The notes under the pieces are model-generated. The model was given only the letters and a program-made list of their open reading frames with translations. It did not search any database and was not told where the DNA came from. From the NCBI RefSeq assembly GCF_015234135.1, contig NZ_JADGIK010000006.1, positions 186,001-250,000 on the forward strand: a stretch of 64,000 bases of DNA. The letters are read 5' to 3'. This DNA comes from Faecalibacter rhinopitheci. GTDB lineage: Bacteria; Bacteroidota; Bacteroidia; Flavobacteriales; Weeksellaceae. The position numbers and the translations under genes are program-made. Positions 8,193-17,288 of this stretch are shown here, in pieces. Each line of letters starts with the position of its first letter. The stretch's first letter is position 1.

Positions 8193-10943
8193 TTAGAATC
8201 CTGATCTTCCCATTCCTCGACCTTCACCGCGAGGACGATCTTGATTCATATTTGAACCTGAAGATTTACCTCCGAATTGATTTAGGTTAAATGTTACTGA
8301 AAACATTACAAAACGAGTTAAAATGTTGTTACGTTCATCTCTGATATATTCGTCTGATATTGTACGCGTATAACTGTTATTTTGATTAAGAATATCAAAT
8401 ACTTTTACTCCAGCTTCCATTTTATTATTAAAGAATGAATACATCATTTGCATATTCCATAAGAAGAAATCTCTTTTGAAACCGGCAGCCATTCTTGAAT
8501 TGTTGTTGTAAGAAAATTCGTTAGTCCAAGTTAAGTTCTTTGGCCATGTCGTAATTGATCTTAAACTAAAATTATGAACTGTATTAGTTTGTTCATCTAA
8601 TGTATAATTGTAGTAATTAGTTTTTGAGTATCTTAAGTTATAAGATGGAGAAAGTGTAATATAATTATTCCAATTATATGTTAATCGTACACTAGGTGTT
8701 ATACTAGAGTTGTATGCTGTATATAATTGTGAGTTTCTAAACGCTTGTTGACGTGCATAGCTAGAGTATAAACCTACGTTTAAGTTTAATTTATTAGCAG
8801 CTTTATTTAATTGTTTACTCCAAAATAAATTTCCATTTAATCTATAATTACCTTCCACATTTGTATAAGTAGAACGTGTGATTAAATCTTCATCTACGTA
8901 CGAATAATTTACAATACTAGATTGATTGTAAGTATATGTAAAATTTGCATTTATTCCTTGACGCGTTTTACGATCAAAGTTGGAGAAATTTAAAGATAAT
9001 TGGTGAGATTTATTTGGATCTAAATCTGGATTACCAACAAATATATTTAACGGATCTGATAAATTCTCAATAGCTAATAACTGTGTTGTAGAAGCTAAGC
9101 TTGTGTTGTAATTATAATTAAAAGATAGGTTATTATTCCCCGCTTTGTAGCGTAAATTGGCTTGAAGCGCAGGTAACATTTCTCGGACAGTTAAATTATA
9201 AGCACTTCCTGTATAAAATCCATAATTTTCTTGATTATAGAAATCAGAACCAGCACGTAATGTTCCAGAGAATTTAGATTTATTTAATTGTAATTCAGCA
9301 TAAGGAGAAACTTTATTTTGTTTCATTTCATTATAACGACTAAAAATATCATTTCTAACGATAAAATCATTTAACAATGGATCATACTCCCATGTTTGAT
9401 TATCATTTTCATTATAGTTATACTCATATTTCGTACCTACAGCAAATTTTAAAGAATCTGCAATTGGATATGTATAAAATAAATCAGCAGAAATAGAATT
9501 GTTTTTAGTATTTACCTTCTCTAATTGATTACGAATATCATCCTCACGATCTGAGTTGTAAAATAAAGTGCTTGTATTGATTCTATTATTTTGATTTCTA
9601 TCATCAATCGAAGCTTTTACTGAAGCATTTAAGTAAGATTTATCTTTGAATCCTTGGTATAATGTTACTTCAGAATTGAATCCATTATTTTTAGATTCAT
9701 TTTTATTACTACCAAAACTCTCATTTCTTAATTCTCCATTTTCATCTGTAGATTGGCTATCAAAATCTCTTGTAGAGCTTGATGTTCCATGAGAAAAACT
9801 TGGATTAAAGTAGATTTTTGTTAGATTTTTATTCCATTCTAATGTAGAACCAAACTTATGATTAAAGTTTTCGGATTTAGAAATCGTGTTAGATTCTGTC
9901 GTATAGATATTATCTGGTAATAAATTTTCTTGACGCGTGTAATTATCGTTTTTATTGTAACTATGGTCGAAGTTATAATTTCCACCTACAGTAAAATAAT
10001 CATTAATTTTATCATTATAATTTAAACCGATAGACGAGCTGTTTGTGATACCGTTACCACCACGTTTTCCCATTCCACCACGACCAAATGATCCTGCACC
10101 GGTTGCTAAACCTGTACTTGCAATATCGTTTGATGAACCTATTAAACTTAAACGTCGACTTCCTTTAAAATAGTTAGCCATGATATTAGCTTCATAACGA
10201 TCATCTGTACCATATCCCACAGTACCTTTTACCATGTAACCTTGTTTTTTGTCTTCTTGTAATGTGATATTAATAGAAGATTTATCGGATCTTGATTTCT
10301 CACCTGAGAATTTCTCATTTCTTGATTTAAAATCTGATACTTGTATTTTTTTAATGATATCAGCAGGTAAATTTTCTAATGCAATTTTACCATCTGTCCC
10401 AAAAAATGGTTCCCCGTCAATAAGAATTTCATTAACTTCTTTTCCATTTACGGTAATTTTGCCATCATCATCAATATCAACACCTGGTAGCTCTCTTAGT
10501 AAGGCTTCAAGGTTTGCATTTGGTTTTACTTTATACGAACTTGCATTATACTCTATTGTATCATTTTTAATAACAACTGGTTCATTCGTCGTTAATAAAA
10601 CTTCTTTTAATTGATAAGTTTGTGGACTTAATACAATAGTACCTAAATCTAGGTTTTGGGTTAAATTATTAAAGCTTCTTGTGTATATACCTTCAATTGG
10701 ATCATCTACTATGATATAAAAAGGTTTATCTAGTGTAGATAAAGATAAATTAAATTCACCATTTTCGTCGGTGAAAGTTGAAGTAATTTTAGTAGAGTCA
10801 GCTTTATTCCCGATGGTTATTGAAACATCGGTAAGCGGAAACTCTATCTGATCTTGTACTTTCCCCTTAAGAGAAATTTGTTCCTGAGCTATTGAGAAAA
10901 CAGCGTATAAAAGGAAAAAAAGAGTGGATAATTTTTTAAACAT
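8193..10943 (-). CDS. TonB-receptor-like outer-membrane beta-barrel protein
   Basis: The 916-residue protein has a signal peptide (about 1-19, ending SIAQ). It then has a carboxypeptidase-regulatory-like domain (about 22-110, ISLKGKVQDQIEFPLTDVSITIG) and a plug-like domain (about 115-225, with LEALLRELPGVDIDDDGKITVNGKEV and DGEPFFGTDG). A long 22-strand-type barrel follows (OMP_b-brl_3 family). The C-terminus is unusual: after the barrel's NLNQF it ends in a Gly/Arg-rich tail (GEGRGMGRSGF). Another Gly-rich loop lies near residue 290 (GAGSFGRGGMGKRGGNG). The substrate is unknown. Three 12-base tandem repeats lie just before its start region. Confidence 0.85.
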   Translation of the reverse strand: MFKKLSTLFFLLYAVFSIAQEQISLKGKVQDQIEFPLTDVSITIGNKADSTKITSTFTDENGEFNLSLSTLDKPFYIIVDDPIEGIYTRSFNNLTQNLDLGTIVLSPQTYQLKEVLLTTNEPVVIKNDTIEYNASSYKVKPNANLEALLRELPGVDIDDDGKITVNGKEVNEILIDGEPFFGTDGKIALENLPADIIKKIQVSDFKSRNEKFSGEKSRSDKSSINITLQEDKKQGYMVKGTVGYGTDDRYEANIMANYFKGSRRLSLIGSSNDIASTGLATGAGSFGRGGMGKRGGNGITNSSSIGLNYNDKINDYFTVGGNYNFDHSYNKNDNYTRQENLLPDNIYTTESNTISKSENFNHKFGSTLEWNKNLTKIYFNPSFSHGTSSSTRDFDSQSTDENGELRNESFGSNKNESKNNGFNSEVTLYQGFKDKSYLNASVKASIDDRNQNNRINTSTLFYNSDREDDIRNQLEKVNTKNNSISADLFYTYPIADSLKFAVGTKYEYNYNENDNQTWEYDPLLNDFIVRNDIFSRYNEMKQNKVSPYAELQLNKSKFSGTLRAGSDFYNQENYGFYTGSAYNLTVREMLPALQANLRYKAGNNNLSFNYNYNTSLASTTQLLAIENLSDPLNIFVGNPDLDPNKSHQLSLNFSNFDRKTRQGINANFTYTYNQSSIVNYSYVDEDLITRSTYTNVEGNYRLNGNLFWSKQLNKAANKLNLNVGLYSSYARQQAFRNSQLYTAYNSSITPSVRLTYNWNNYITLSPSYNLRYSKTNYYNYTLDEQTNTVHNFSLRSITTWPKNLTWTNEFSYNNNSRMAAGFKRDFFLWNMQMMYSFFNNKMEAGVKVFDILNQNNSYTRTISDEYIRDERNNILTRFVMFSVTFNLNQFGGKSSGSNMNQDRPRGEGRGMGRSGF

Positions 10944-10970
10944 AGTTAAACTTAATGTCCTTATTAGACC

Positions 10971-11006
10971 AAAAATTTAACCAAAAGTTTAACCAAAAGT
11001 TTAACT
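10971..11006. repeat. Three tandem 12-base repeats
   Basis: Three units follow each other: AAAAATTTAACC, AAAAGTTTAACC and AAAAGTTTAAC plus a base. They fill most of the 61-base gap between the barrel gene and the stop codon of the membrane protein upstream, on the side where the barrel gene's promoter should lie. Spacing of 12 bases puts each unit on roughly the same helix face, which would suit a repeated operator. This function is inferred. Confidence 0.6.
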
Positions 11007-11523
11007 ACTGCTTAAATTTTTTCCAATTTGTAGGGCTAATATTTGTTGTGTCTATTTCAGAAACTGTGTTAAATAAAGGAGTTATAGACATGATACGGAA
11101 TGTTTTATCTACTTTTAAATCCATTTCTGGACAATAAACTTCAATTAACTTAATGGTTTCTGAATTGGAAGAAGTAGAAACAAACAAAGTACTTTTAACT
11201 TGTTTAGTAACTTCCCAATTCTGGCAATTTCCTACAGAAGAATAATATTTAAACAATATAAAAGGAATAAATGCAAGTAGAATTCCAAAGATAAATTTGA
11301 GAATATTTTTATAATTCCAACCTCTATTTTTATTAATACTCAATAAGCATAAAAAGTAAATGCTAGTTCCTGTGGCAAAGGTTAATATTTTAGGAAAAAT
11401 TTGAGCAAAATTGTAATCAGAGAATTCTAATCCAATATGTTCACCAAATACGAAATAACTGATAAACCAGACAATTATAAATGTAAACGTTGTTTTTAAA
11501 ATTAATCGTAGGTTTTTGTTCAT
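11005..11523 (-). CDS. Hypothetical membrane protein
   Basis: The 172-residue protein has about three predicted membrane helices in its N-terminal 100 residues (LILKTTFTFIIVWFISYFVFG, ILTFATGTSIYFLCLLSI, IFGILLAFIPFILFKYYS). A soluble C-terminal part carries a Cys pair (GNCQNWEV and EVYCPEMD). I do not recognise the family. It lies between scpA and the barrel gene on the same strand, with an inverted repeat upstream and 12-base repeats at its 3' end. Confidence 0.6.
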   Translation of the reverse strand: MNKNLRLILKTTFTFIIVWFISYFVFGEHIGLEFSDYNFAQIFPKILTFATGTSIYFLCLLSINKNRGWNYKNILKFIFGILLAFIPFILFKYYSSVGNCQNWEVTKQVKSTLFVSTSSNSETIKLIEVYCPEMDLKVDKTFRIMSITPLFNTVSEIDTTNISPTNWKKFKQ

Positions 11524-11552
11524 GTTATATATTTTGTAGATGTAAAATTAGA

Positions 11553-11593
11553 GTTTAATTCCTGTTAATATAACTTATTCACAGGAATTAAAC
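11553..11593. repeat. 13-base-pair perfect inverted repeat
   Basis: GTTTAATTCCTGT at 11553-11565 pairs perfectly with ACAGGAATTAAAC at 11581-11593 across a 15-base loop. It lies between the scpA stop codon and the next gene's start. There is no T run on either strand, so it is either a weak terminator for scpA or an operator. Confidence 0.6.
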
Positions 11594-11600
11594 TTATATA

Positions 11601-13733
11601 TTATTTTAAATCTTTAATAAGATTATCTAAAACTTCAATTGCTGACTCAGCTAAGTGTGTTCCTGGTCCAAAGATAGAATGCGCACCATTTTGAAATAAA
11701 TATTCATAATCTTGTCGTGGGATAACACCTCCTACAATAATATAAACATCTTCTCTACCTAATGCTTTTAATTCCTTAATAACTTCAGGAACTAACGTCT
11801 TATGTCCTGCGGCTAAGGACGAAATACCTAAAATATGAACATCATTTTCTACAGCTTGTTTAGCAACCTCAGCAGGCGTTTGGAATAAAGGTGCGATATC
11901 TACATCAAATCCCATATCAGCATATGAGGTAGCAACTACTTTAGCTCCACGATCATGACCATCCTGACCCATTTTTGCCACCATAATACGTGGACGTCTT
12001 CCGTCTAATTCTGCAAATTCATCAGCCAGTTTTCTAGCTTTTTCAAAACTTTCCATTTTTCCTGCATCCATAGCATATACACCTTGTATTCCTCTTGTAA
12101 TCGCTTTATGTCTTCCGTATACTTTTTCTAAAGCATCTGAAATTTCGCCTAATGTTACTCTACGACGAGCAGCTTCAATAGAAAGTTCTAATAAATTTCC
12201 ATTGCCCGATTTTGCAGCTAATGTTAGTTGATCTAATATTTCTTCAACTTTATTTTTATCACGTGTTGATCGAATATTATTTAATCGAGCTAATTGTTTT
12301 TCGCGTACCGCAGAATTATCAATATCTAAAATATCAAAACCGTCTTGTACTAATTTAGATTTGTAAGCATTTACACCAATAATAGCATCTTCACCAGAAT
12401 CTATTTTTGCTTGTTTTTTTGCAGCAGCTTCTTCAATACGCATTTTAGGAATTCCAGCTTCTATGGCTTTTGTCATTCCTCCTAACTCTCTTACTTCTTT
12501 GATGTATTCCCAAGCTTGGTTAGCCATTTCATTTGTAAGAGATTCTATCATAAAACTTCCACCCATAGGGTCTGCAGTTCTACAAATTTGCGTTTCTTCT
12601 TGTAAAATAATTTGCGTATTTCGAGCAATTCGAGCAGAGAAATCTGTAGGTAAAGCTATGGCTTCATCTAACGCATTAGTGTGTAGAGATTGAGTTCCAC
12701 CTAAGGCTGCAGCTAGAGCCTCGATAGCTGTTCTACCGATATTGTTGTAAGGTTCTTGCTCTGTTAAACTCCATCCCGAAGTTTGACAATGCGTTCGTAA
12801 CATTAATGATTTTGGATTCTTTGGTTCAAACTCTTGCATCAGTTTTGTCCAAAGCATACGTGCAGCACGAAGTTTTGCAATTTCTTGGGTAAAGTTCATT
12901 CCTATTGCCCAAAAGAATGATAAACGTGGCGCAAAGTCATCCACCTTTAATCCTGCTTCTAACCCTGTTTTTACATATTCGTATCCATCGGCTAATGTGT
13001 AAGCCATTTCTAAAACAGGTGTAGCTCCAGCTTCTTGCATATGATAACCTGAAATAGAAATAGAATTGAATCGAGGGATTTTTTGAGATGTATATTCAAA
13101 AATATCCGCAATGATTTTCATAGAAGGTGTAGGAGGATAGATATACGTATTACGTACCATAAACTCCTTTAGTATATCATTCTGAATCGTGCCAGATAAT
13201 TTTTCTTGAGAAACACCTTGTTCTTCAGCAGCAACGATATAAAACGCTAAAATAGGAAGTACAGCACCATTCATCGTCATGGAAACTGATATTTTATCTA
13301 ATGGAATTTGATCAAATAAAATTTTCATATCCTCTACAGAGTCAATAGCTACACCTGCTTTACCAACATCACCAACTACACGTTCATGATCAGAATCGTA
13401 TCCACGGTGTGTGGCTAAATCAAATGCAACAGATAATCCTTTTTGTCCTGCAGCAAGATTTCTTTTATAGAAAGCATTTGATTCTTCTGCAGTAGAAAAA
13501 CCGGCATATTGACGTATTGTCCATGGTTGACGAACATACATAGTTGTATATGGTCCACGAAGAAATGGTGAGACCCCTGGTAAAAATTCAGTTTGTTTTA
13601 AATCTTTAACGTCTGCGTAGCTATAATTATTTTTAACTTTTAAGCTGTCAAGCTCAAAATTTTCAAGTTCAGGTTGAACTAAATTTAATTTTCGTTCAAA
13701 TTTTAAATTTGAAAAATCTTTTTTGTGATTCAT
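11601..13733 (-). CDS. scpA: Methylmalonyl-CoA mutase, large (B12-binding) subunit
   Basis: The 710-residue protein interconverts (R)-methylmalonyl-CoA and succinyl-CoA using adenosylcobalamin. Residues of about 40-550 form the substrate barrel (for example [22 protein letters not shown] and [27 protein letters not shown]). The C-terminal domain from about 580 has the cobalamin motif DGHDRG (Asp591, His593, Gly596) and the later GG of VGGVIP. In most Bacteroidetes this subunit is encoded directly after a catalytically silent small subunit; here neither neighbour is one. It may act as a homodimer like E. coli ScpA, or the partner may be elsewhere. Confidence 0.92.
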   Translation of the reverse strand: MNHKKDFSNLKFERKLNLVQPELENFELDSLKVKNNYSYADVKDLKQTEFLPGVSPFLRGPYTTMYVRQPWTIRQYAGFSTAEESNAFYKRNLAAGQKGLSVAFDLATHRGYDSDHERVVGDVGKAGVAIDSVEDMKILFDQIPLDKISVSMTMNGAVLPILAFYIVAAEEQGVSQEKLSGTIQNDILKEFMVRNTYIYPPTPSMKIIADIFEYTSQKIPRFNSISISGYHMQEAGATPVLEMAYTLADGYEYVKTGLEAGLKVDDFAPRLSFFWAIGMNFTQEIAKLRAARMLWTKLMQEFEPKNPKSLMLRTHCQTSGWSLTEQEPYNNIGRTAIEALAAALGGTQSLHTNALDEAIALPTDFSARIARNTQIILQEETQICRTADPMGGSFMIESLTNEMANQAWEYIKEVRELGGMTKAIEAGIPKMRIEEAAAKKQAKIDSGEDAIIGVNAYKSKLVQDGFDILDIDNSAVREKQLARLNNIRSTRDKNKVEEILDQLTLAAKSGNGNLLELSIEAARRRVTLGEISDALEKVYGRHKAITRGIQGVYAMDAGKMESFEKARKLADEFAELDGRRPRIMVAKMGQDGHDRGAKVVATSYADMGFDVDIAPLFQTPAEVAKQAVENDVHILGISSLAAGHKTLVPEVIKELKALGREDVYIIVGGVIPRQDYEYLFQNGAHSIFGPGTHLAESAIEVLDNLIKDLK

Positions 13734-13859
13734 ATTGCTAATATAAAAAATATCCTACATAAAATTTTTCCTTATATAATCATAACTATTAAAAATGTAA
13801 CAAAATGAATTTGATTGGTTTGGTAAGGTTATTGAAACAAAAAAACAAAACCAACTACT

Positions 13860-14891
13860 ATGAAATTAGAATTTAGTAAACTTAATATTCAAGAAGTAAT
13901 TGATACGATTGACGAAAATAAAGCCCTTGAATGGCAGCTTGATATTCGTAAATTCTTAGAAAAGTACGCAGAAGAAGATGCAGTAATTTCAATTAGCGAA
14001 TTACAAGGCGAAGTAATATTTGATGTAGAAATGCGTAAGCAAAACATCAAAAATACAGTAATAGCATTAAATGAATTGTTAGAATTAAAGCAAGGGGATA
14101 CTACATTGTTAAGTAATTCGATTAGGATGAAATCTGGAGCTATTGTAATTGCTCAAGCCATTGAAGCTAAAATGGATATTTATTGTACTGAGCAAACAGA
14201 TGTTATAAAAATTCCTTATACAGGGCAAGACCAAAATACAATTCATTGGGGATTAAATTATGTTTATTTAACAGAGGCGCAAGTTCATCAGTCTAGTGAT
14301 GTTTTACATAGAATAGAGAAAATTGTGGTAGAAGCTTACGGCATAAAAGATGAAACCAAATCACATTTATATAAAAATGATGAACAACATATATATGAGG
14401 TTTTTAGTGTTAAATTGTTCCCTATCGGAATAAGAAAATTAGGAGAAGAAGAATTTACAACTTTCGGAGAAGTGCAAATATCTCGTTCTGCACAAGGTCA
14501 TATGTTAGTAAATTCTCCAAACTACAATGATCAAATTGATACTCAAAAAGTAGTTCATATAGTAGATAATAAAACATTTAGATGGTTACTGCCCAATGAA
14601 TATCTAGATAACGAGTTAAATACAATTATTGATTTTGACCATATAGAAGATGTTTTGAGACCTTATATAGATAGTCGTTTCGTAGTAATTAATTATCCAC
14701 ATAGCGAGACAGGAAAAGAAGTTGTAACATTAGTAGTTAAAAGATTATATATAGACGATTTTAAATTTCCTACCGATGGGTTAAAGGATTATGAAATTCC
14801 AAGGCAAAATTATTCTATTGGAGATTTTCCTGAAAACGATGATCGTGCGGTAATTAGAAGTGAAGTAAAACGTTTATTAGCTGAGAATTAA
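13860..14891 (+). CDS. Degenerate MenE/acyl-CoA-ligase-like protein
   Basis: This 343-residue protein has no signal or membrane helix. It aligns, from memory of the family, with Bacteroidetes o-succinylbenzoate-CoA ligase (MenE). Its LNELLELKQGDTTLLS matches the helix after the ATP loop. EAYGIKDETKSHL sits where YGMTETxSH lies in active enzymes. MLVNSPNYNDQIDTQKVVHIVDNKTFRWL follows the late MenE pattern with ND...D...FkWLGR. However, the TSGSTGxPK phosphate loop is replaced by ISELQGEVIFD (near residues 44-54), and the GRxDnVInSGG hinge is replaced by LPNEYLDNELN. It is thus probably not a working adenylating enzyme. It is monocistronic. Confidence 0.55.
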   Translation: MKLEFSKLNIQEVIDTIDENKALEWQLDIRKFLEKYAEEDAVISISELQGEVIFDVEMRKQNIKNTVIALNELLELKQGDTTLLSNSIRMKSGAIVIAQAIEAKMDIYCTEQTDVIKIPYTGQDQNTIHWGLNYVYLTEAQVHQSSDVLHRIEKIVVEAYGIKDETKSHLYKNDEQHIYEVFSVKLFPIGIRKLGEEEFTTFGEVQISRSAQGHMLVNSPNYNDQIDTQKVVHIVDNKTFRWLLPNEYLDNELNTIIDFDHIEDVLRPYIDSRFVVINYPHSETGKEVVTLVVKRLYIDDFKFPTDGLKDYEIPRQNYSIGDFPENDDRAVIRSEVKRLLAEN

Positions 14892-14903
14892 ACAATAAAA
14901 AAA

Positions 14904-14935
14904 AGTGCTTAACATTAGTTTAAGCACCTTTTTAT
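14904..14935. terminator. Bidirectional intrinsic terminator
   Basis: The arms GTGCTTAA and TTAAGCAC, flanked by A and T runs, separate the MenE-like gene from the convergent 91-residue gene. Confidence 0.8.
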
Positions 14936-14948
14936 TAAAAATTATTTA

Positions 14949-15224
14949 TTAATATTGTATATCAATCAATGATTTTAAAGGAATTAAAACTCCATTTTTA
15001 ATTTGTAAATATTTTTCCGTCACAGTCCAAACAGTAGTTTCAATTTTTTTAGGACCTTGATCTGTCTGTATTGTGATAAAAGCTTTTGATTTAAATTCAT
15101 TTCCTAAACGAACAGAGTTTAACAATTTTTCTTTTTGTACCTGTATTTCGTCTAGTGGTGCATCTAAAAATTTGTAGTTTGTTAACTCTTCCTTTTCAAT
15201 TAATTCAGCTCTCATCATTTCCAT
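14949..15224 (-). CDS. Conserved small hypothetical protein
   Basis: The 91-residue protein is soluble and mixed alpha/beta, with no signal peptide. The end (TVTEKYLQIKNGVLIPLKSLIDIQY) looks like the end of a small beta-rich domain. The Met at residue 4 (MRAELIEKEEL) is an equally possible start. I do not recognise a named family. Comparable short proteins next to era are seen in flavobacteria as far as I recall. It is a single gene between two terminators, divergent from era. Confidence 0.55.
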   Translation of the reverse strand: MEMMRAELIEKEELTNYKFLDAPLDEIQVQKEKLLNSVRLGNEFKSKAFITIQTDQGPKKIETTVWTVTEKYLQIKNGVLIPLKSLIDIQY

Positions 15225-15413
15225 TCTTTTGTAGTTTTATATTTCTTCTTGTTACACATTACCTAAATTACAAAATGAATTCATTTAAACTAATAAATAT
15301 CATATATTTTTTATTCATAATTTAAGGCTAGAAGTGTATTAAAAATATATTCAAAAATTTGACCAACACTATAAAAATATAAAAAATTCATTCTATTTTC
15401 TTAATTTTGCATT

Positions 15414-16301
15414 ATGTCAGACGAAAAGAAATTTAAATCCGGTTTTGTTAATATTATTGGTAATCCGAATGTAGGAAAATCTACGTTAATGAATCTTATG
15501 ATGAAAGAAAGATTAGTTATTGCTACCCATAAGGCACAAACTACTCGTCATCGTATAAAAGGTATCTTAACAGGAGAGGATTATCAAATCGTATTTTCTG
15601 ATACACCGGGTGTATTAGATCCTGCATACGAACTACAGACAAAGATGATGGATGCTGTGAACGAATCTATGGTAGATGCGGATGTTATTCTTTATGTAGT
15701 TGAAGTTGGAGAAAAACGTTTGAAAAATGAAGAAATTTTTGCTCGTATGCAAAAAACTTCAACTCCTATAATATTATTATTAAATAAAATAGATACTGCT
15801 ACACAAGAAAAATTATATGAGGCTGTAGAATACTGGCATGAACTTTTACCAAACGCTCAGATATTACCTATTTCTGCAAAAGAAAATGTAAATGTTGAGA
15901 TGTTGGTAACAAGAATTAAAGAAATGCTTCCTGAAGGACCTCAATATTATCCGGATGATCAATTGACTGACAGATCTGAACGATTTGTAGTAAACGAGGT
16001 TATTCGTGAAAAGATTTTATTAAATTATACGAAAGAGATTCCTTATTCAGTAGAAGTTGTGACTGAACGTTTCAAAGATGAAATTAATTTGATTTCTATA
16101 GAAACTGATATTTTTGTTGAAAGAGATTCTCAGAAAGGAATTATTATAGGCCATAGAGGAGAGGCTTTATCAAAAGTAGGAAAAGAAGCACGAGAAGAAT
16201 TAGAAAAATTCTTTGATAAAAAAGTTTTCCTAAAACTATTTGTTAAAGTTAGAAAAGATTGGCGTAAAAAAGAAAATGATTTACGTCGTTTCGGTTATTA
16301 A
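15414..16301 (+). CDS. era: GTPase Era
   Basis: This 295-residue ribosome-maturation GTPase acts in 30S assembly and 16S rRNA 3'-end processing. G1 is GNPNVGKST (about 16-24), G3 is DTPG in FSDTPGVLD, and G4 is NKID. The C-terminal KH domain binds RNA (GIIIGHRGEALSKVGKEAREEL, then FVKVRKDWRKKENDLRRFGY). A TAATTTTG box at 15402-15409 ends only four bases before the ATG. If that is the promoter, the mRNA would be leaderless or nearly so. A terminator follows at 16324-16350. Confidence 0.95.
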   Translation: MSDEKKFKSGFVNIIGNPNVGKSTLMNLMMKERLVIATHKAQTTRHRIKGILTGEDYQIVFSDTPGVLDPAYELQTKMMDAVNESMVDADVILYVVEVGEKRLKNEEIFARMQKTSTPIILLLNKIDTATQEKLYEAVEYWHELLPNAQILPISAKENVNVEMLVTRIKEMLPEGPQYYPDDQLTDRSERFVVNEVIREKILLNYTKEIPYSVEVVTERFKDEINLISIETDIFVERDSQKGIIIGHRGEALSKVGKEAREELEKFFDKKVFLKLFVKVRKDWRKKENDLRRFGY

Positions 16302-16323
16302 ATAATAACATTAAATAAACATT

Positions 16324-16350
16324 AAGCGTTGATTTTTCAACGCTTTTTTT
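16324..16350 (+). terminator. Intrinsic terminator after era
   Basis: AAGCGTTG and CAACGCTT pair around ATTTTT and are followed by T residues. Confidence 0.85.
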
Positions 16351-16411
16351 CGTCTTAATAAGTTAATAATGAGTAAATTTGATGTATAACAAAACCTAAA
16401 ATCATATACTT

Positions 16412-17197
16412 ATGTCAACTATACTATTTCCTACAGATTTTTCTCAGACCGCAAATAATGCCTTTTTATACGCCTTAAACCTTGCTAAAGTTTTACATAC
16501 AGATATTCGATTAATTACTTTAAAAACTCATCTAAAAGAATATTTGAATATGCCAGAAGATATATTCGATACGAAAGTGAATGAGCTAAAAAGTATTGCA
16601 GTAGAAAATAATCTAGGCGATGTAAATATTATAAGTTCATTAGAAATTGGCGATCTATTGATGTCTGTGCTTGATATTATTGAAAAAGAGAATATCAAAT
16701 ACGTGGTAATGGGAACTAATGGTGAAAATAGTTTTGGAAAAAAACTATTTGGCTCACAAACATTAAGTGTGATTAACAATTCTCCAGTTCCGGTATTGGC
16801 AATTCCTCATCAATTAAAATATCATCCTGAAAGAAAATTTGCTTTTGCAACTATGCTTGACGCTAGAGAAGATGCAGCATTACAGGAAATTATAGAAATT
16901 GCTAACAAACATTCATCTCCTTTAAATGTGGTACATGTAGAAACAAAATCTATTACAAGCGAAACGCTTATTAAAAAACGAGAATGGCAAGTAAATCATC
17001 CATATTTAGAATTGGATATAGTACAAAAAGAAGATGTAGAAAAAGGATTATTAGAATATTGTAACAACAAAATGATAGACGTATTAGGAGTGGTTCGCAG
17101 AGATCTTAATATTTTTCAACGTTTATTTACAGAAAGTAATAGTAAACAATTACTTAATAATTCTAATTTTGCCATTTTAGTATTGAAAGGTAAATAA
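16412..17197 (+). CDS. Universal stress protein, tandem UspA domains
   Basis: The 261-residue cytoplasmic protein has two Usp folds. The first opens with STILFPTDFSQTANNAFLYALNLAK and contains YVVMGTNGENSFGKKLFGSQTLSVINNSPVPVLAIP (about 95-130), which resembles the ATP-binding GxxG-9x-GS pattern. The second (about 137-261) is diverged and lacks an obvious nucleotide motif. Such proteins are induced by stress or growth arrest, but direct targets are generally unknown. A TAAATTTG box lies at 16374-16381. It is monocistronic with a terminator after it. Confidence 0.85.
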   Translation: MSTILFPTDFSQTANNAFLYALNLAKVLHTDIRLITLKTHLKEYLNMPEDIFDTKVNELKSIAVENNLGDVNIISSLEIGDLLMSVLDIIEKENIKYVVMGTNGENSFGKKLFGSQTLSVINNSPVPVLAIPHQLKYHPERKFAFATMLDAREDAALQEIIEIANKHSSPLNVVHVETKSITSETLIKKREWQVNHPYLELDIVQKEDVEKGLLEYCNNKMIDVLGVVRRDLNIFQRLFTESNSKQLLNNSNFAILVLKGK

Positions 17198-17217
17198 TTA
17201 TTGAGGAATAGATTTTT

Positions 17218-17246
17218 AAAAAGCGATGATTATATCATCGCTTTTT
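17218..17246 (+). terminator. Intrinsic terminator after the universal stress gene
   Basis: AAAAAGCGATGA and TCATCGCTTTTT form a 12-base-pair stem around TTATA. Confidence 0.85.
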
Positions 17247-17288
17247 AATTGGCTAAATTTTTGCGAAATTTAATTAAGATTTAACTAA

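Noticed and set aside
10955-11137. Small plus-strand ORF with a QKFNQKFNQKF repeat
   Set aside because: It arises from the 12-base DNA repeat and then runs antisense to the membrane protein gene at 11005-11523. The composition is not that of a gene.
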